This document shows positions 1 through 8,751 of a stretch of 64,000 bases of DNA, piece after piece. Under the pieces are notes generated by a model. The model was not told where the DNA came from and did not search any database. It saw nothing but the letters and a program-made list of their open reading frames with translations. This DNA comes from Streptococcus sanguinis SK1 = NCTC 7863. GTDB lineage: Bacteria; Bacillota; Bacilli; Lactobacillales; Streptococcaceae. A program made the translations under genes and the position numbers. The stretch is from assembly GCF_000194945.1 (NCBI RefSeq), contig NZ_GL878511.1, positions 1-64,000 on the forward strand, read 5' to 3'. Each line of letters starts with the position of its first letter. The first letter of the stretch is position 1.

Positions 1-93
1 GAAGTTTATTTTTTGAACCTAAAAACATTTTTTATTGTCTAGTGCATAGGGTGCTTGTTCTTTGTCAGCTGACAGTCTGACTTTCTATAATCT

Positions 94-119
94 AAAAAGA
101 TTGAGAAACTTGCTCTCAA
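94..119 (-). terminator. Intrinsic terminator of hpf
   Basis: On the minus strand a TTGAGA / TCTCAA hairpin with a 7-base loop is followed by TCTTTTT, 15 bases beyond the hpf stop codon. The remaining bases 1-93 hold no ORF or RNA gene that I can recognise; a 10-base palindrome GTCAGCTGAC sits at 64-73. Confidence 0.6.
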
Positions 120-133
120 CCCTTTTTTCTTAT

Positions 134-676
134 TTATTTAACTTCCAACAGACCAATATCTCCATCCTCACGACGGTATATAACATTTGTGCTGCTGTCC
201 TCAGCATCGGAATATATGAAGAAATCATGACCCAATAAATCCATCTGCAGAATCGCTTCTTCCAAGTCCATCGGCTTCAAATCTATATGTTTTGAACGGA
301 CAACTTTTGACGGAACTTCTTCTGCTTCTTCAGCAAAGGAATCTGTGAAAAGCTGGCTTGTAGCAACTTTATTGCGATTCTTTCTTTCAATCTTGGTTTT
401 ATTTTTGCGGATTTGGCGCTCAATCTTATCTGTGACCAAATCAATTGATCCATACATGTCCTGAGAGATATCTTCTGCACGAAGAGTGATGGAGCCTAGC
501 GGAATTGTCACTTCCACTTTCGCAGTTTTTTCACGGTAAACCTTGAGGTTCACACGCGCATCAAGTTCTTGCTCTGCTTGGAAATACTTCTCAATCTTCT
601 CAAGTTTAGAAACTACGTAGTCACGGAGAGCATCTGTTACTTCTAGGTTTTCACCACGGATACTATATTTAAGCAT
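134..676 (-). CDS. hpf: Long-form ribosome hibernation promoting factor
   Basis: A 180-residue cytoplasmic protein of the long HPF class. It binds the 30S subunit near the decoding site and dimerises 70S ribosomes into inactive 100S particles in stationary phase. The N-terminal S30AE domain covers roughly residues 1-100 (starts MLKYSIRGENLEV). After a variable linker, the C-terminal dimerisation domain covers about 125-180 (KHIDLKPMDLEEAILQMDLL, ending GDIGLLEVK). Length fits the long form rather than the short proteobacterial HPF/YfiA. The ATG is preceded by an AGAAAGAAGG Shine-Dalgarno and its own promoter. It lies downstream of the comFA-comFC operon, as in other streptococci. Family assignment is firm. 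Confidence 0.96.
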   Translation of the reverse strand: MLKYSIRGENLEVTDALRDYVVSKLEKIEKYFQAEQELDARVNLKVYREKTAKVEVTIPLGSITLRAEDISQDMYGSIDLVTDKIERQIRKNKTKIERKNRNKVATSQLFTDSFAEEAEEVPSKVVRSKHIDLKPMDLEEAILQMDLLGHDFFIYSDAEDSSTNVIYRREDGDIGLLEVK

Positions 677-720
677 ATAAGTACCTTCTTTCTAAACATA
701 AATGTTTTATTTATAATATC

Positions 721-750
721 ATTATAACGCTTTCATTCCTTTTTTGCAAA
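721..750 (-). promoter_or_regulatory. Sigma-A promoter of hpf
   Basis: Minus-strand TTTGCA (745-750), an 18-base spacer and TATAAT (721-726), about 45 bases upstream of the hpf start and just before the end of comFC. This allows hpf expression independent of competence. Confidence 0.55.
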
Positions 751-757
751 TTTTTTC

Positions 758-1423
758 TTATCTTGCGATTGAAAATGTCAAAATTTCTTTCACTCCTGCT
801 TCCAGCAAGATTTGCTTAGCTAATTGCAAGGTTTTTCCAGTCGTATAGATATCATCAACCAGCAAAATTTTATCTGGTAAATCAACTCCATTCTTAATTT
901 TAAAAGCCTGCTGCGTCTGCAAACGCTCCTCACGTGTCTTGCTCGACTGTGCTAGAGTGTCTTTTTTCTCTAATATATTTCTATATGACAAGTTTCCAGC
1001 ATCTAAAATTCCCTGCACTTGATTAAATCCTCGAACTTGAAATTTTTCGTTACTCACTGGAATCGGAACAATGGTATGCTCTCTAAACATTTTGACTGCT
1101 TTTTTAGTTGCTTTTGCAAATACAAAACGCAGTGCATAGTCTCCCTGAAACTTGTATTGACTGAAATAATTCTTCATTGCTTCATTATAGGTAAATAGTG
1201 ACTGATGCTGGACTTGATTGCCCTCTTTCTCCCATTTTTGGCAATCTGTGCATAAATCTGATTTCCCGTTGCGAAAACATTGAGGGCAATGCTCTTCAGA
1301 TATGCATTCAAATTTTTGATAGCAAGTTGAGCAGCAGCTTGGTCCTTCTTTTTTTAATAGAAAAAGCCGTAAAAAACTACCTTTCTCCTTAATTTGCTCC
1401 TTACATAAAAGACACTCTGTCAT
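758..1423 (-). CDS. comFC: Late competence protein ComFC (phosphoribosyltransferase fold)
   Basis: A 221-residue ComF-family protein needed for natural transformation; it is thought to work with ComFA in importing single-stranded DNA. The N-terminus has paired cysteine motifs typical of a zinc ribbon (CLLC, CSTC, CPQC, CTDC within residues 5-60). The C-terminus has a phosphoribosyltransferase signature (ILLVDDIYTTGKT, about 186-198). Its ATG overlaps the comFA TGA by four bases, so the two are translationally coupled and should share the CIN-box promoter upstream of comFA. No lesion is seen. Confidence 0.94.
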   Translation of the reverse strand: MTECLLCKEQIKEKGSFLRLFLLKKEGPSCCSTCYQKFECISEEHCPQCFRNGKSDLCTDCQKWEKEGNQVQHQSLFTYNEAMKNYFSQYKFQGDYALRFVFAKATKKAVKMFREHTIVPIPVSNEKFQVRGFNQVQGILDAGNLSYRNILEKKDTLAQSSKTREERLQTQQAFKIKNGVDLPDKILLVDDIYTTGKTLQLAKQILLEAGVKEILTFSIAR

Positions 1424-2718
1424 AATCCCGCCTCCTTATTCATATCCCTCATTTCTCGAATTGCCTTTTCCATAGCAAGGGTAGTCCCATCATGAAAAAA
1501 TAGCAACTGTCCAGTCGGTCTATCCATACTACGGCCAACTCGGCCTGAAATCTGAACCAGAGCACTACGACTGAACAGGCGATGATTGGCTTCCAAGACA
1601 AAAACATCCACGCCAGGAAAAGTTACTCCACGCTCTAAGATAGTCGTTGTCACCAAAATAGTGATCTCCTTGCGACGAAACTGCTCGACAATCTCTAGAC
1701 GATTTTCTGTTGTAGAGGCGACAAAAGCCAGCTTTTCATCAGGCAGAGCTATCTGCAAAGCATGAGCAACATCCTCTCCTCTTTGAATTTCTGCAGCAAA
1801 TATTAAGAGAGGAAATTGAGTCTCCCTCTGTTTTTGTATATATTTTAAAAGTTTAGGTGCTATTTTCTTCTTCTGAAGATGTTTTTGAAAATCAGATAAC
1901 CAAATTTTCTGAGGGATGGTCAAGGGATTACCATGAAATCTTCTGGGAAGACTCAGGCGTTTCAACTCACCTTTTTGAACTCTTTTATCCAATTCATCTG
2001 TGGAAGTGGCTGTCAGAAAAATAGTTGTAGCATCCTCTTTAACTGAACGCTCTACAGCGTGATACAGTATGGGATTATCCACATAAGGAAAGGCGTCTAC
2101 CTCGTCCACAATCAACAAATCAAAAGCCCGATAAAATTTTAAGAGCTGGTGGGTGGTCGCAATTACCAAGGGGCTGCGAAAATAAGCTTCTGACTCCCCA
2201 TGCAGAAGGGCTATTTCACAAGAAAAGTCTTCTTTTAGGCGCCGATAAAGTTCTAAACAAACATCAATCCGCGGACTGGCCAAGCAAACAGACCCTCCTC
2301 TATCAATAACTCTTGCAATCACTTGGTAAATCATTTCTGTTTTTCCAGCGCCAGTAACAGCATGCACTAACGTATTCTGTCTTTTCTCTAGCGCATCCAG
2401 TAAGCCTTTGGAGACCTTCCCCTGAAACTCTGTCAGTTGCCCCTGCCATTTAAGCACCTGTTTTTTAGGAAAATCCTCTTGAGGAAAATAGTAAAGTTTT
2501 TGGTCACTCCGTACCCGGCCCAATATTAAGCATTCTCTACAATAATAAGCTCCAACAGGTAGCTGATTTTCTCGTTCAATCAAGCTGTTGCAGCGTCCGC
2601 AGTGGAGCTTGCCTTTTTCTTCTCGGATACTGGGAATTTCTTTTGCTTGTGCTCGCAAGCTAGACTCTAACTGACTCTCTGTAAATATACGTCCTAAACA
2701 ATCTTGCAACTCTAACAT
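1420..2718 (-). CDS. comFA: Late competence DNA translocase ComFA
   Basis: A 432-residue superfamily 2 ATPase proposed to drive transforming DNA through the ComEC channel. Visible elements are an N-terminal four-cysteine zinc motif (CGRC...CREC, about residues 40-63), Walker A (AVTGAGKTEM), a DEVD Walker B box (LLIVDEVDAF), motif III LTATS, and a C-terminal helicase domain with ILERGVTFP and QISGRVGRS. It is the first gene of comFA-comFC. A sigma-X box ends only seven bases before the ATG and there is no Shine-Dalgarno, so the transcript may have a very short leader or none. Expression is expected only in the competent state. Confidence 0.95.
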   Translation of the reverse strand: MLELQDCLGRIFTESQLESSLRAQAKEIPSIREEKGKLHCGRCNSLIERENQLPVGAYYCRECLILGRVRSDQKLYYFPQEDFPKKQVLKWQGQLTEFQGKVSKGLLDALEKRQNTLVHAVTGAGKTEMIYQVIARVIDRGGSVCLASPRIDVCLELYRRLKEDFSCEIALLHGESEAYFRSPLVIATTHQLLKFYRAFDLLIVDEVDAFPYVDNPILYHAVERSVKEDATTIFLTATSTDELDKRVQKGELKRLSLPRRFHGNPLTIPQKIWLSDFQKHLQKKKIAPKLLKYIQKQRETQFPLLIFAAEIQRGEDVAHALQIALPDEKLAFVASTTENRLEIVEQFRRKEITILVTTTILERGVTFPGVDVFVLEANHRLFSRSALVQISGRVGRSMDRPTGQLLFFHDGTTLAMEKAIREMRDMNKEAGL

Positions 2719-2725
2719 ACTTATT

Positions 2726-2733
2726 TATTCGTA
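2726..2733 (-). promoter_or_regulatory. CIN-box (ComX/sigma-X promoter) of comFA
   Basis: The minus strand carries TACGAATA, an exact match to the streptococcal combox/CIN-box recognised by the alternative sigma factor ComX. It is preceded by a run of six A and by a T-run further upstream. Its 3' end is seven bases from the comFA ATG. Confidence 0.88.
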
Positions 2734-2738
2734 ATTTT

Positions 2739-2767
2739 TTGGCAAAATTCATATTTTCTTGTAAAAT
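2739..2767 (+). promoter_or_regulatory. Promoter of the IMPACT-family gene
   Basis: TTGGCA (2739-2744), a 17-base spacer and TAAAAT (2762-2767). The expected start of transcription coincides with the ATG at 2774, suggesting a leaderless mRNA. The promoter is back to back with the comFA CIN-box. Confidence 0.5.
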
Positions 2768-2773
2768 ATAGTT

Positions 2774-3406
2774 ATGGAATTTAAGACAATTAAAGAAGAT
2801 GGCATGGTTCAAGAGGAAATTAAAAAATCCCGCTTTATCTGCCATGTAAAACGAGTTTACTCCGAGGAAGAGGCTCGCGCTTTTATCACTGCTATAAAAA
2901 AAGAACATTACAAGGCCACTCATAACTGCTCTGCTTTTATCATTGGGGAAAAGAGTGATATAAAGCGAACTAGCGATGATGGTGAGCCCAGCGGAACAGC
3001 CGGAGTTCCTATGCTGGGAGTCCTAGAAAAGCACAATTTGACCAATCTTTGCGTGGTGGTTACTCGCTATTTTGGCGGTATTAAGCTAGGAGCCGGCGGT
3101 CTGATTCGAGCTTATGCCGGCAGTGTTGCTTTAGCTATTAAGGAGATTGGACTGGTTGAGATAAAAGAACAAGCTGGCCTGCGCCTAAGACTGTCTTACA
3201 GCCAATATCAGGATTTTACTAATTTTTTGAAGACAGAAAATCTTGCTGAATACGATACTGAATTTACAGATACCGTCTCCACCCTTCTTTTTGTTGATAA
3301 AGGTGAAAGAGAACTGCTCAAAGATAAGCTAACTGAGTTTTTTAAAGGCAAATTAGAAATGATAGATCAAGGACTGCGCCAAGTAGAAGTCCCCTTGACA
3401 CTTTGA
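2774..3406 (+). CDS. IMPACT/YigZ family protein (UPF0029-DUF1949)
   Basis: A 210-residue cytoplasmic protein of the YigZ/YvyE family. The N-terminal IMPACT domain is clear (TSDDGEPSGTAGVPML, VVVTRYFGGIKLGAGGLIRA, about residues 60-120) and is followed by a ferredoxin-like DUF1949 domain (about 135-205). The eukaryotic relative IMPACT interacts with the Gcn1 stress pathway; the bacterial role is not settled, though some members were described as proline dipeptidases. It is divergent from comFA and has no visible Shine-Dalgarno, so the ATG at 2774 is probably used without a leader. Confidence 0.9.
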   Translation: MEFKTIKEDGMVQEEIKKSRFICHVKRVYSEEEARAFITAIKKEHYKATHNCSAFIIGEKSDIKRTSDDGEPSGTAGVPMLGVLEKHNLTNLCVVVTRYFGGIKLGAGGLIRAYAGSVALAIKEIGLVEIKEQAGLRLRLSYSQYQDFTNFLKTENLAEYDTEFTDTVSTLLFVDKGERELLKDKLTEFFKGKLEMIDQGLRQVEVPLTL

Positions 3407-3413
3407 CATAAAG

Positions 3414-3440
3414 AAAAGCTATGGCTCTCATAGCTTTTTT
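3414..3440 (+). terminator. Terminator of the IMPACT-family gene
   Basis: AAAAGCTATG / CATAGCTTTT hairpin with a five-base loop (gctct) followed by a T-run, immediately after the gene ending at 3406. Confidence 0.75.
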
Positions 3441-3506
3441 ATATTTTACAAAGCTCTTATTTCATTTTATACTAATTCTATTAAATTATATTGAGGTATG
3501 TATTCT

Positions 3507-4436
3507 ATGTCACGTATTTATCAAAATATTACAGAACTAATTGGGCAAACTCCCATCGTCAAATTGAACAACTTGGTTCCAGAAGGAGCTGCTGAGGTTT
3601 ATGTGAAGTTAGAGGCTTTCAATCCTGGCTCTTCTGTCAAAGACCGGATTGCCCTCAGCATGATTGAGGCGGCTGAGCGCGATGGCCTTATTAAGCCTGG
3701 CGATACCATCGTTGAAGCAACCAGCGGAAATACCGGTATTGGCCTTTCATGGGTTGGAGCAGCTAAAGGCTACAAGGTCGTCATTGTTATGCCAGAAACC
3801 ATGAGTGTGGAACGCCGCAAGATTATCCAAGCTTATGGTGCTGAGTTGGTCTTGACTCCGGGTAGCGAAGGAATGAAAGGTGCCATTGCAAAAGCACAAG
3901 AAATTGCGCAAGAACGTAATGGCTGGCTGCCACTACAATTTAATAATCCGGCCAATCCAGAGGTTCACGAACGAACAACAGGAGCAGAAATTATTGCTGC
4001 TTTCGGTGAAACTGGACTGGACGCTTTTGTTGGCGGTGTCGGAACTGGCGGAACTATTTCCGGTGTATCTCACGCTCTCAAAAAAGTTAATCCGGACATC
4101 CAAATCTACGCAGTTGAAGCAGACGAATCTGCTATCCTTTCTGGTGAGAAGCCAGGTCCTCACAAAATCCAAGGGATTTCTGCCGGATTCATTCCAGAGA
4201 CCTTGGATACAGCAGCCTACAACGGTATTGTCCGCGTAACTTCTGATCAAGCACTGGAATTCGGACGCTATATTGGCGGTCAGGAAGGCTTCTTAGTGGG
4301 GATTTCATCTGCTGCTGCTATTTTCGCAGCTATTGAAGTAGCGAAAAAACTAGGAGCTGGCAAGAAAGTCCTTGCTCTGGCTCCTGATAACGGCGAACGT
4401 TACCTGTCTACCGCTCTCTACGAATTTGATGCTTAG
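3507..4436 (+). CDS. cysK: Cysteine synthase (O-acetylserine sulfhydrylase)
   Basis: A PLP-dependent enzyme making L-cysteine from O-acetyl-L-serine and sulfide. Family motifs are all present: [14 protein letters not shown] at the N-terminus, the PLP lysine in SSVKDRIA, the SGNTGIG loop, and [10 protein letters not shown] binding the phosphate. An in-frame ATG exists at 3498, but the GAGG Shine-Dalgarno at 3493-3496 lies one base from it. It is ten bases from the ATG at 3507, which also gives the usual [16 protein letters not shown] start (309 residues). It is monocistronic, between two terminators. CysM is an alternative name; the motifs fit the CysK/CysM group without separating them. Confidence 0.94.
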   Translation: MSRIYQNITELIGQTPIVKLNNLVPEGAAEVYVKLEAFNPGSSVKDRIALSMIEAAERDGLIKPGDTIVEATSGNTGIGLSWVGAAKGYKVVIVMPETMSVERRKIIQAYGAELVLTPGSEGMKGAIAKAQEIAQERNGWLPLQFNNPANPEVHERTTGAEIIAAFGETGLDAFVGGVGTGGTISGVSHALKKVNPDIQIYAVEADESAILSGEKPGPHKIQGISAGFIPETLDTAAYNGIVRVTSDQALEFGRYIGGQEGFLVGISSAAAIFAAIEVAKKLGAGKKVLALAPDNGERYLSTALYEFDA

Positions 4437-4505
4437 TATTTTTTGAAAACATGTCCATTTCAACTTAGCAATCGGCTATGATTTGAATGGCAATTCTATC
4501 TAAGC

Positions 4506-4542
4506 AAAATATCCTGTTCTCTTATGGAACAGGATATTTTTT
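4506..4542 (+). terminator. Terminator of cysK
   Basis: AAAATATCCTGTTC / GAACAGGATATTTT hairpin with a seven-base loop (4520-4526) and a T-run, directly abutting the stop codon of the convergent S1-domain gene. On the minus strand the T-tract is shorter, so use in that direction is less sure. Confidence 0.75.
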
Positions 4543-4903
4543 AAACTTTTTCTTCTTTTAAGAATTTTTTTGCCTCTTTGATCCAGATAGGCAGCTGTCT
4601 GCCTAAAGGCTCAAAACCAATTTTACAGCGGTCGTTTGAAAAGCGGTGGCGTCTAGGGAGGCGGTGCTTTTCTTCTTCCAGGGTCCGCATGGACAGACTG
4701 GACTTCCCAGAAAATTCATCATAGTCCACAACCTGTACTAATACCTGCTGGCCAATCTTTACACTATCATGGATATTTTCAATATAACCCGGACGAATTT
4801 CTGAGATATGAATCAGACCAATCGTACCATTTTCCAGCTCAACAAAAGCTCCATAAGGCTGAATCCCTGTGATTTTGCCTTTTAATTTATCACCGATTTT
4901 CAT
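4541..4903 (-). CDS. S1 domain RNA-binding protein (YugI/CvfD-like)
   Basis: A 120-residue protein with a single N-terminal S1/OB-fold domain (MKIGDKLKGKITGIQPYGAF, then LIHISEI; about residues 1-73) and a basic C-terminal tail. Streptococcal homologues (CvfD; general stress protein 13 in Bacillus) are RNA-binding post-transcriptional regulators. Its ATG overlaps the stop of the upstream HAD-cyclophilin gene as TGATG, so the two are translationally coupled. Identity as an S1 protein is clear; the CvfD role is inferred from the family. Confidence 0.88.
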   Translation of the reverse strand: MKIGDKLKGKITGIQPYGAFVELENGTIGLIHISEIRPGYIENIHDSVKIGQQVLVQVVDYDEFSGKSSLSMRTLEEEKHRLPRRHRFSNDRCKIGFEPLGRQLPIWIKEAKKFLKEEKV

Positions 4904-6303
4904 CAGTCTTCTACCTCAATTGTCTCAATCACAACATCTTCCACCGGCTTATCCATAGCCCCCGTCTCAACAGCTGCAATCTTGTCCAAAACTTGGTAGG
5001 ACGCTTCATCAGCCAGCTGACCAAAGACAGTGTGGCGCCGATCCAAATGCGGTGTTCCTCCCTGACTGGCATAGACTTCAGCGATAGCTTCAGGCCAGCC
5101 GCCGCGGCTCAATTCCTTAGCTGAATAAGGAAGATTTTTATTTTGAACAATGAAAAATTGGCTGCCGTTAGTATTTGGCCCAGCATTTGCCATGGAAAGA
5201 GCCCCACGAATATTGTAAAGCTCAGGTGAAAACTCATCTTCAAATTTCTCACCATAGATAGACTGACCGCCCATACCGGTACCAGTAGGATCACCACCCT
5301 GAATCATAAAGTCCTGAATAATGCGGTGGAAAATCACACCGTCATAATAACCATCTTTAGCAAGGGCAATAAAGTTGGCTACTGTTTTTGGTGCCTGTTC
5401 TGGAAACAGCTGAACTTTCATGTCACCGTGATTAGTCTTGATAGTCGCTTTTGGACCTTCTGTTGCTGCAAGTTCTACTTGTGGAAAATGTAATTCTTTT
5501 TCTACCATACCTAACTCCTCTAAAGCGGCAAAAATACCGTCTTCTTCTACTGTTTTTGTAATATAATCTGCTCTTTTTCGCAGTTCTTCATGGGAAACGC
5601 CCATGGCAATGCCAATTCCGGCATAGTCAAACAATTCCAGATCATTGAGTCCGTCGCCAAAAACCATGACATTTTCAGGTTTGAAGCCCAGATGCTCGAC
5701 AACCTTGGAAACTCCGGCTGCCTTGGAACCTTCTGTCGGCACGACATCTGACGAATGAGGATGCCAGCGAACCAAACGCAGATGCTCCGCTAATGCCTCT
5801 GGCAGCTGCAGGCTATCTCCTCTATCTTCAAAGGTCCAAAGCTGATAAATATCCTTGTCTAAATGAAAGTCTGGATTTACAGGCAAATCTGGATAAACCA
5901 CATCAATGGCCTCTGAAATCAGAGAATTTCGATTGGACAAGGCTGCTCCATGGCTGCCGACCAAACCATATTCAATTCCTTCCTCCCGAGCCCAAGCAAT
6001 ATAGGATGTCACTCTATCAGCAGGGATAACCGTCCGAGAAATCACCTTCCCTTTGCTGCCTTCGACATAGGCTCCGTTCAAGGTAACGAAAAAGTCTGGC
6101 TGCAAAGCTCTCAATTCCGGCACGACACCAAACATTCCTCGACCAGAAGCAATACCCGTCAAAATCCCTTTGTCCTTCAACTGCTTGAAAACTGTCTGGA
6201 TAGAATCCGGAATAAAACCTGTATCCTTGACCCGAAGGGTATCATCTATATCGAAAAAGACAATTTTTATCTTTTGTGCCTTATATTTTAATTTCGCGTC
6301 CAT
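4903..6303 (-). CDS. Bifunctional Cof-type HAD phosphatase / cyclophilin peptidyl-prolyl isomerase
   Basis: A 466-residue two-domain protein. Residues 1 to about 270 form a HAD-IIB (Cof) hydrolase, with the nucleophile motif FFDIDDTLR and the acidic motif VFGDGLNDLELF. Residues about 285-462 form a cyclophilin domain with the canonical FHRIIQDFMIQGGDPTG and NGSQFFIV motifs. No signal peptide is seen, so it is cytoplasmic. The fusion is a recognised streptococcal arrangement, with sugar-phosphate or nucleotide phosphatase activity plus proline isomerisation; the physiological substrate is unknown. An AAGGGGAG Shine-Dalgarno precedes the ATG. It is coupled to the downstream S1-domain gene. Confidence 0.93.
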   Translation of the reverse strand: MDAKLKYKAQKIKIVFFDIDDTLRVKDTGFIPDSIQTVFKQLKDKGILTGIASGRGMFGVVPELRALQPDFFVTLNGAYVEGSKGKVISRTVIPADRVTSYIAWAREEGIEYGLVGSHGAALSNRNSLISEAIDVVYPDLPVNPDFHLDKDIYQLWTFEDRGDSLQLPEALAEHLRLVRWHPHSSDVVPTEGSKAAGVSKVVEHLGFKPENVMVFGDGLNDLELFDYAGIGIAMGVSHEELRKRADYITKTVEEDGIFAALEELGMVEKELHFPQVELAATEGPKATIKTNHGDMKVQLFPEQAPKTVANFIALAKDGYYDGVIFHRIIQDFMIQGGDPTGTGMGGQSIYGEKFEDEFSPELYNIRGALSMANAGPNTNGSQFFIVQNKNLPYSAKELSRGGWPEAIAEVYASQGGTPHLDRRHTVFGQLADEASYQVLDKIAAVETGAMDKPVEDVVIETIEVED

Positions 6304-6333
6304 ATCTCCCCTTGTCCAATCTTAATCTTTTCT

Positions 6334-6342
6334 ATTATACCA
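6334..6342 (-). promoter_or_regulatory. Extended -10 promoter of the HAD-cyclophilin gene
   Basis: Minus-strand TGGTATAAT (extended -10 TGnTATAAT) between liaR and the fusion gene, about 30 bases before its ATG. No convincing -35 is seen. Confidence 0.5.
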
Positions 6343-6975
6343 TTAAAAGTCTTCTTGTGGGACAAGATGGTGCTGAAAAGCATAAACAACTGCCTGAGTG
6401 CGGTCGCTCACCTCCAATTTGGACAAGATATTGGAGACATGAGTCTTGACCGTTTTGAGGGAAATGAAGAGTTCATCCGCAATCCGTTGATTCTCATATC
6501 CCTTGGCTAAAAGTCCTAAAATATCACGCTCACGAGCTGTCAAATCTTCATGGAGCTCGATATGGTTACGATGATATTCCACTTTTTTGCTGACCTCTGT
6601 TTCAATGGCAAATTCTCCCTTGGCCACTTTTTTGACGGCACGAAGAATTTCTTCAGCGCTGGAAGTCTTAAGCATGTATCCATGAGCGCCTGCATCCAGA
6701 ACAGGATAAATTTTTTCATTATCCAGATAAGAAGTCAAAATCAGAATTTTTGCTTCCGGCCACTCTTTTAAAATAGCTAGTGTCGCTTCGATACCATTCA
6801 TTTCAGGCATGACGATATCCATGATAATCACATCTGGACGATCTGCCAAAGCCTTCTCCACACCTTCTTTGCCATTGACTGCTTCAGATACTTCTGCTAT
6901 ATCATCTTGCAGTTCCAAGTAACTTTTCAATCCCAATCTGACCATCTGGTGGTCATCCACTAACAATATCTTCAT
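6343..6975 (-). CDS. liaR: LiaR response regulator (NarL/FixJ family)
   Basis: A 210-residue response regulator. The receiver domain (1-120) has the acidic pair in LLVDDHQ, the phosphoacceptor aspartate in DVIIMDIVMPEMNG and the lysine near LKTSSAEE. The C-terminal LuxR-type HTH (about 142-205) has LTARERDILGLLAKGYENQRI and SLKTVKTHVSNILSKLEV. It is the output of the LiaFSR cell-envelope stress system. The start overlaps the end of liaS by 23 bases. Position next to stkP/phpP matches the streptococcal lia locus. Confidence 0.95.
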   Translation of the reverse strand: MKILLVDDHQMVRLGLKSYLELQDDIAEVSEAVNGKEGVEKALADRPDVIIMDIVMPEMNGIEATLAILKEWPEAKILILTSYLDNEKIYPVLDAGAHGYMLKTSSAEEILRAVKKVAKGEFAIETEVSKKVEYHRNHIELHEDLTARERDILGLLAKGYENQRIADELFISLKTVKTHVSNILSKLEVSDRTQAVVYAFQHHLVPQEDF

Positions 6976-7972
6976 GATCTTCTCCTTCTAGTAAAGGTAT
7001 CGTGATTTCAATAGAAAGACCTTTTCTGGGGGCTGTCAAAAGCTTAAAAGTACCCGCCATATCCCGAACACGGTCTTCCATATTTTTCAAGCCGTAGCTG
7101 AGTTCATCTTGAGCCAGCGGATCAAAACCGACGCCATTATCAGATACCTTGATTTTAAGCTCATTAGGTGCCTGATAGAGGTAAATATCCAGCCGACTGG
7201 CTTGGGCATGCCGTAGTGTGTTGTTGATAATTTCCTGCATGATTCTGAAGACATGCTCCTCCATCTGTTTGGGTAAATGCCCAACCTGATGATTGAAGTG
7301 AACATCAATGTCGCTTTTATCAGTCAGCTCCTTGATAATCACATCCATACCTTCGACCAGAGTCTTATTTTCCAACTCTGTAGGTCGCAGGTGGAGCAAG
7401 AGAATCCGCAAATCCTTCTGGGCTGTGTCAAGAATATCGGCAATCCCCTTGAGCTGCTTTTGCAGTTTTTCTCCATCAAGCCGTTCTACATTTCCAGCCA
7501 CTCCCGAAAGAATCATATTGGCTGCAAATAATTCCTGACTGACAGTATCGTGCAAGTCACGCGCAATCCGCCGCCGTTCTTTTTCGATAATTTTTTCTTC
7601 TGTCTGCAGGGATTGATTTTCAGACTTTTGGAGATTTTCTGTCAGACGGTGAAGCCTTCTCTCAAGCTGATGCAGAGAGCGATCCAGCTCGGGCTGATCT
7701 GTCGGCTCCAGCCTCCGTCCATCCAGCAAATGCCGAAGATTTTTTTGCACATGGGCTACCGATAGATATTGTATCAAGCGGGCCGCAATCACAATCAGAA
7801 TGGTCAGTGATAAACCGATAATCACAACAAAGAAAACGAATGACTGCAACAGCTCCAAATCATTAAAGAGTTCCTGCCAAGTGAAATCAAAAATATTGAA
7901 AATATAGTGAAAGATGATAAATAAAACAAAGAAAGTATAGAGGAGAATGAGAAAATAATTTGATTTCTTCAC
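6953..7972 (-). CDS. liaS: LiaS sensor histidine kinase
   Basis: A 339-residue HisKA_3-type kinase with two N-terminal membrane helices (about 5-27 and 42-66) separated by a very short extracellular loop, as in intramembrane-sensing kinases. The phosphoacceptor is in RRIARDLHDTVSQEL (about residue 140) and the ATPase domain has IINNTLRHAQ and VSDNGVGFD. It phosphorylates LiaR and is restrained by LiaF. It overlaps liaF by four bases and liaR by 23, giving one operon liaF-liaS-liaR. Confidence 0.95.
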   Translation of the reverse strand: MKKSNYFLILLYTFFVLFIIFHYIFNIFDFTWQELFNDLELLQSFVFFVVIIGLSLTILIVIAARLIQYLSVAHVQKNLRHLLDGRRLEPTDQPELDRSLHQLERRLHRLTENLQKSENQSLQTEEKIIEKERRRIARDLHDTVSQELFAANMILSGVAGNVERLDGEKLQKQLKGIADILDTAQKDLRILLLHLRPTELENKTLVEGMDVIIKELTDKSDIDVHFNHQVGHLPKQMEEHVFRIMQEIINNTLRHAQASRLDIYLYQAPNELKIKVSDNGVGFDPLAQDELSYGLKNMEDRVRDMAGTFKLLTAPRKGLSIEITIPLLEGEDHEDIVSG

Positions 7973-8664
7973 TTTCTGACAACCTCCACATTTCCTAAGA
8001 AGCTGACGAGGACAATCTTCACTGTCTTATTGGCTCGTTTATAGTCTGGTGTCGTCAGCGAAATGGTTTCGTTGCGTAGCTTACGAGATGGATGATGCAG
8101 AAAGTTCAGCTCCCCGTAAAGAGTATTGATTTGCAGCTGAATTTCCACATCCAGCGGCACAATAATCTTGGTATCACCAAAACCCTTTCGAATGACAATG
8201 ACATTATCATGGTTGACCAAAATCACATCTTCCAAATGAATGGTGTCTTTCCCAACAATGCGCAAGAGATTGATGTCGTGAAATTGACAGCTGTCCTTAG
8301 AAAAATGCTGCAGGTCCCCCAACCAGCGATTCTTCTCACTCTGAATTTCCACATCTTCTTCATAAACGAGATGGGTTTCTTGATTTTCCTTATATATATA
8401 AGGATAGGCCACAATCATCCCATAAACCAGCGCAAATAAAAGGGCAGCAATGACATAGGGATTGAGCATAATAATGAAAAACAGCATAATCATGGAAGCG
8501 ACCAGCAGAAAATTCCCTTTTTGCTTGCCGAAGTAATAATAGAGCAGCAGCAAAAAAAGGACCAAGATAATGACAACACGTGAAAAATCAGCTGCCAACA
8601 TGGTAACCAATGCCATGGATAGTAAGACTGTTTCAACAAAGACAAATAATTGAACCTTCCACAT
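7969..8664 (-). CDS. liaF: LiaF, membrane inhibitor of the LiaRS system
   Basis: A 231-residue protein with a block of hydrophobic segments in residues 5-95 (several short membrane helices) and a cytoplasmic C-terminal domain (about 110-231) of the LiaF/YvqF family. It is known as a negative regulator of LiaS. A GAGAAAGGAAAAGG Shine-Dalgarno region precedes the ATG. First gene of liaFSR, separated from stkP by that gene's terminator. Confidence 0.92.
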   Translation of the reverse strand: MWKVQLFVFVETVLLSMALVTMLAADFSRVVIILVLFLLLLYYYFGKQKGNFLLVASMIMLFFIIMLNPYVIAALLFALVYGMIVAYPYIYKENQETHLVYEEDVEIQSEKNRWLGDLQHFSKDSCQFHDINLLRIVGKDTIHLEDVILVNHDNVIVIRKGFGDTKIIVPLDVEIQLQINTLYGELNFLHHPSRKLRNETISLTTPDYKRANKTVKIVLVSFLGNVEVVRK

Positions 8665-8751
8665 AGCCTTTTCCTTTCTCTACCTTCCTATTTTAACAAA
8701 ATTAGACCAAAAATCCTCCGTCCAAGGCATGAAATGGGGAAATTTGTCCAG

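Noticed and set aside
1..93. Possible RNA gene at the left edge of the window
   Set aside because: No tRNA or rRNA sequence is recognisable; only a 10-base palindrome and AT-rich sequence beyond the hpf terminator.
3498..3506. Upstream ATG of cysK at 3498
   Set aside because: The Shine-Dalgarno is only one base from it; the ATG at 3507 has normal spacing and gives the family N-terminus.
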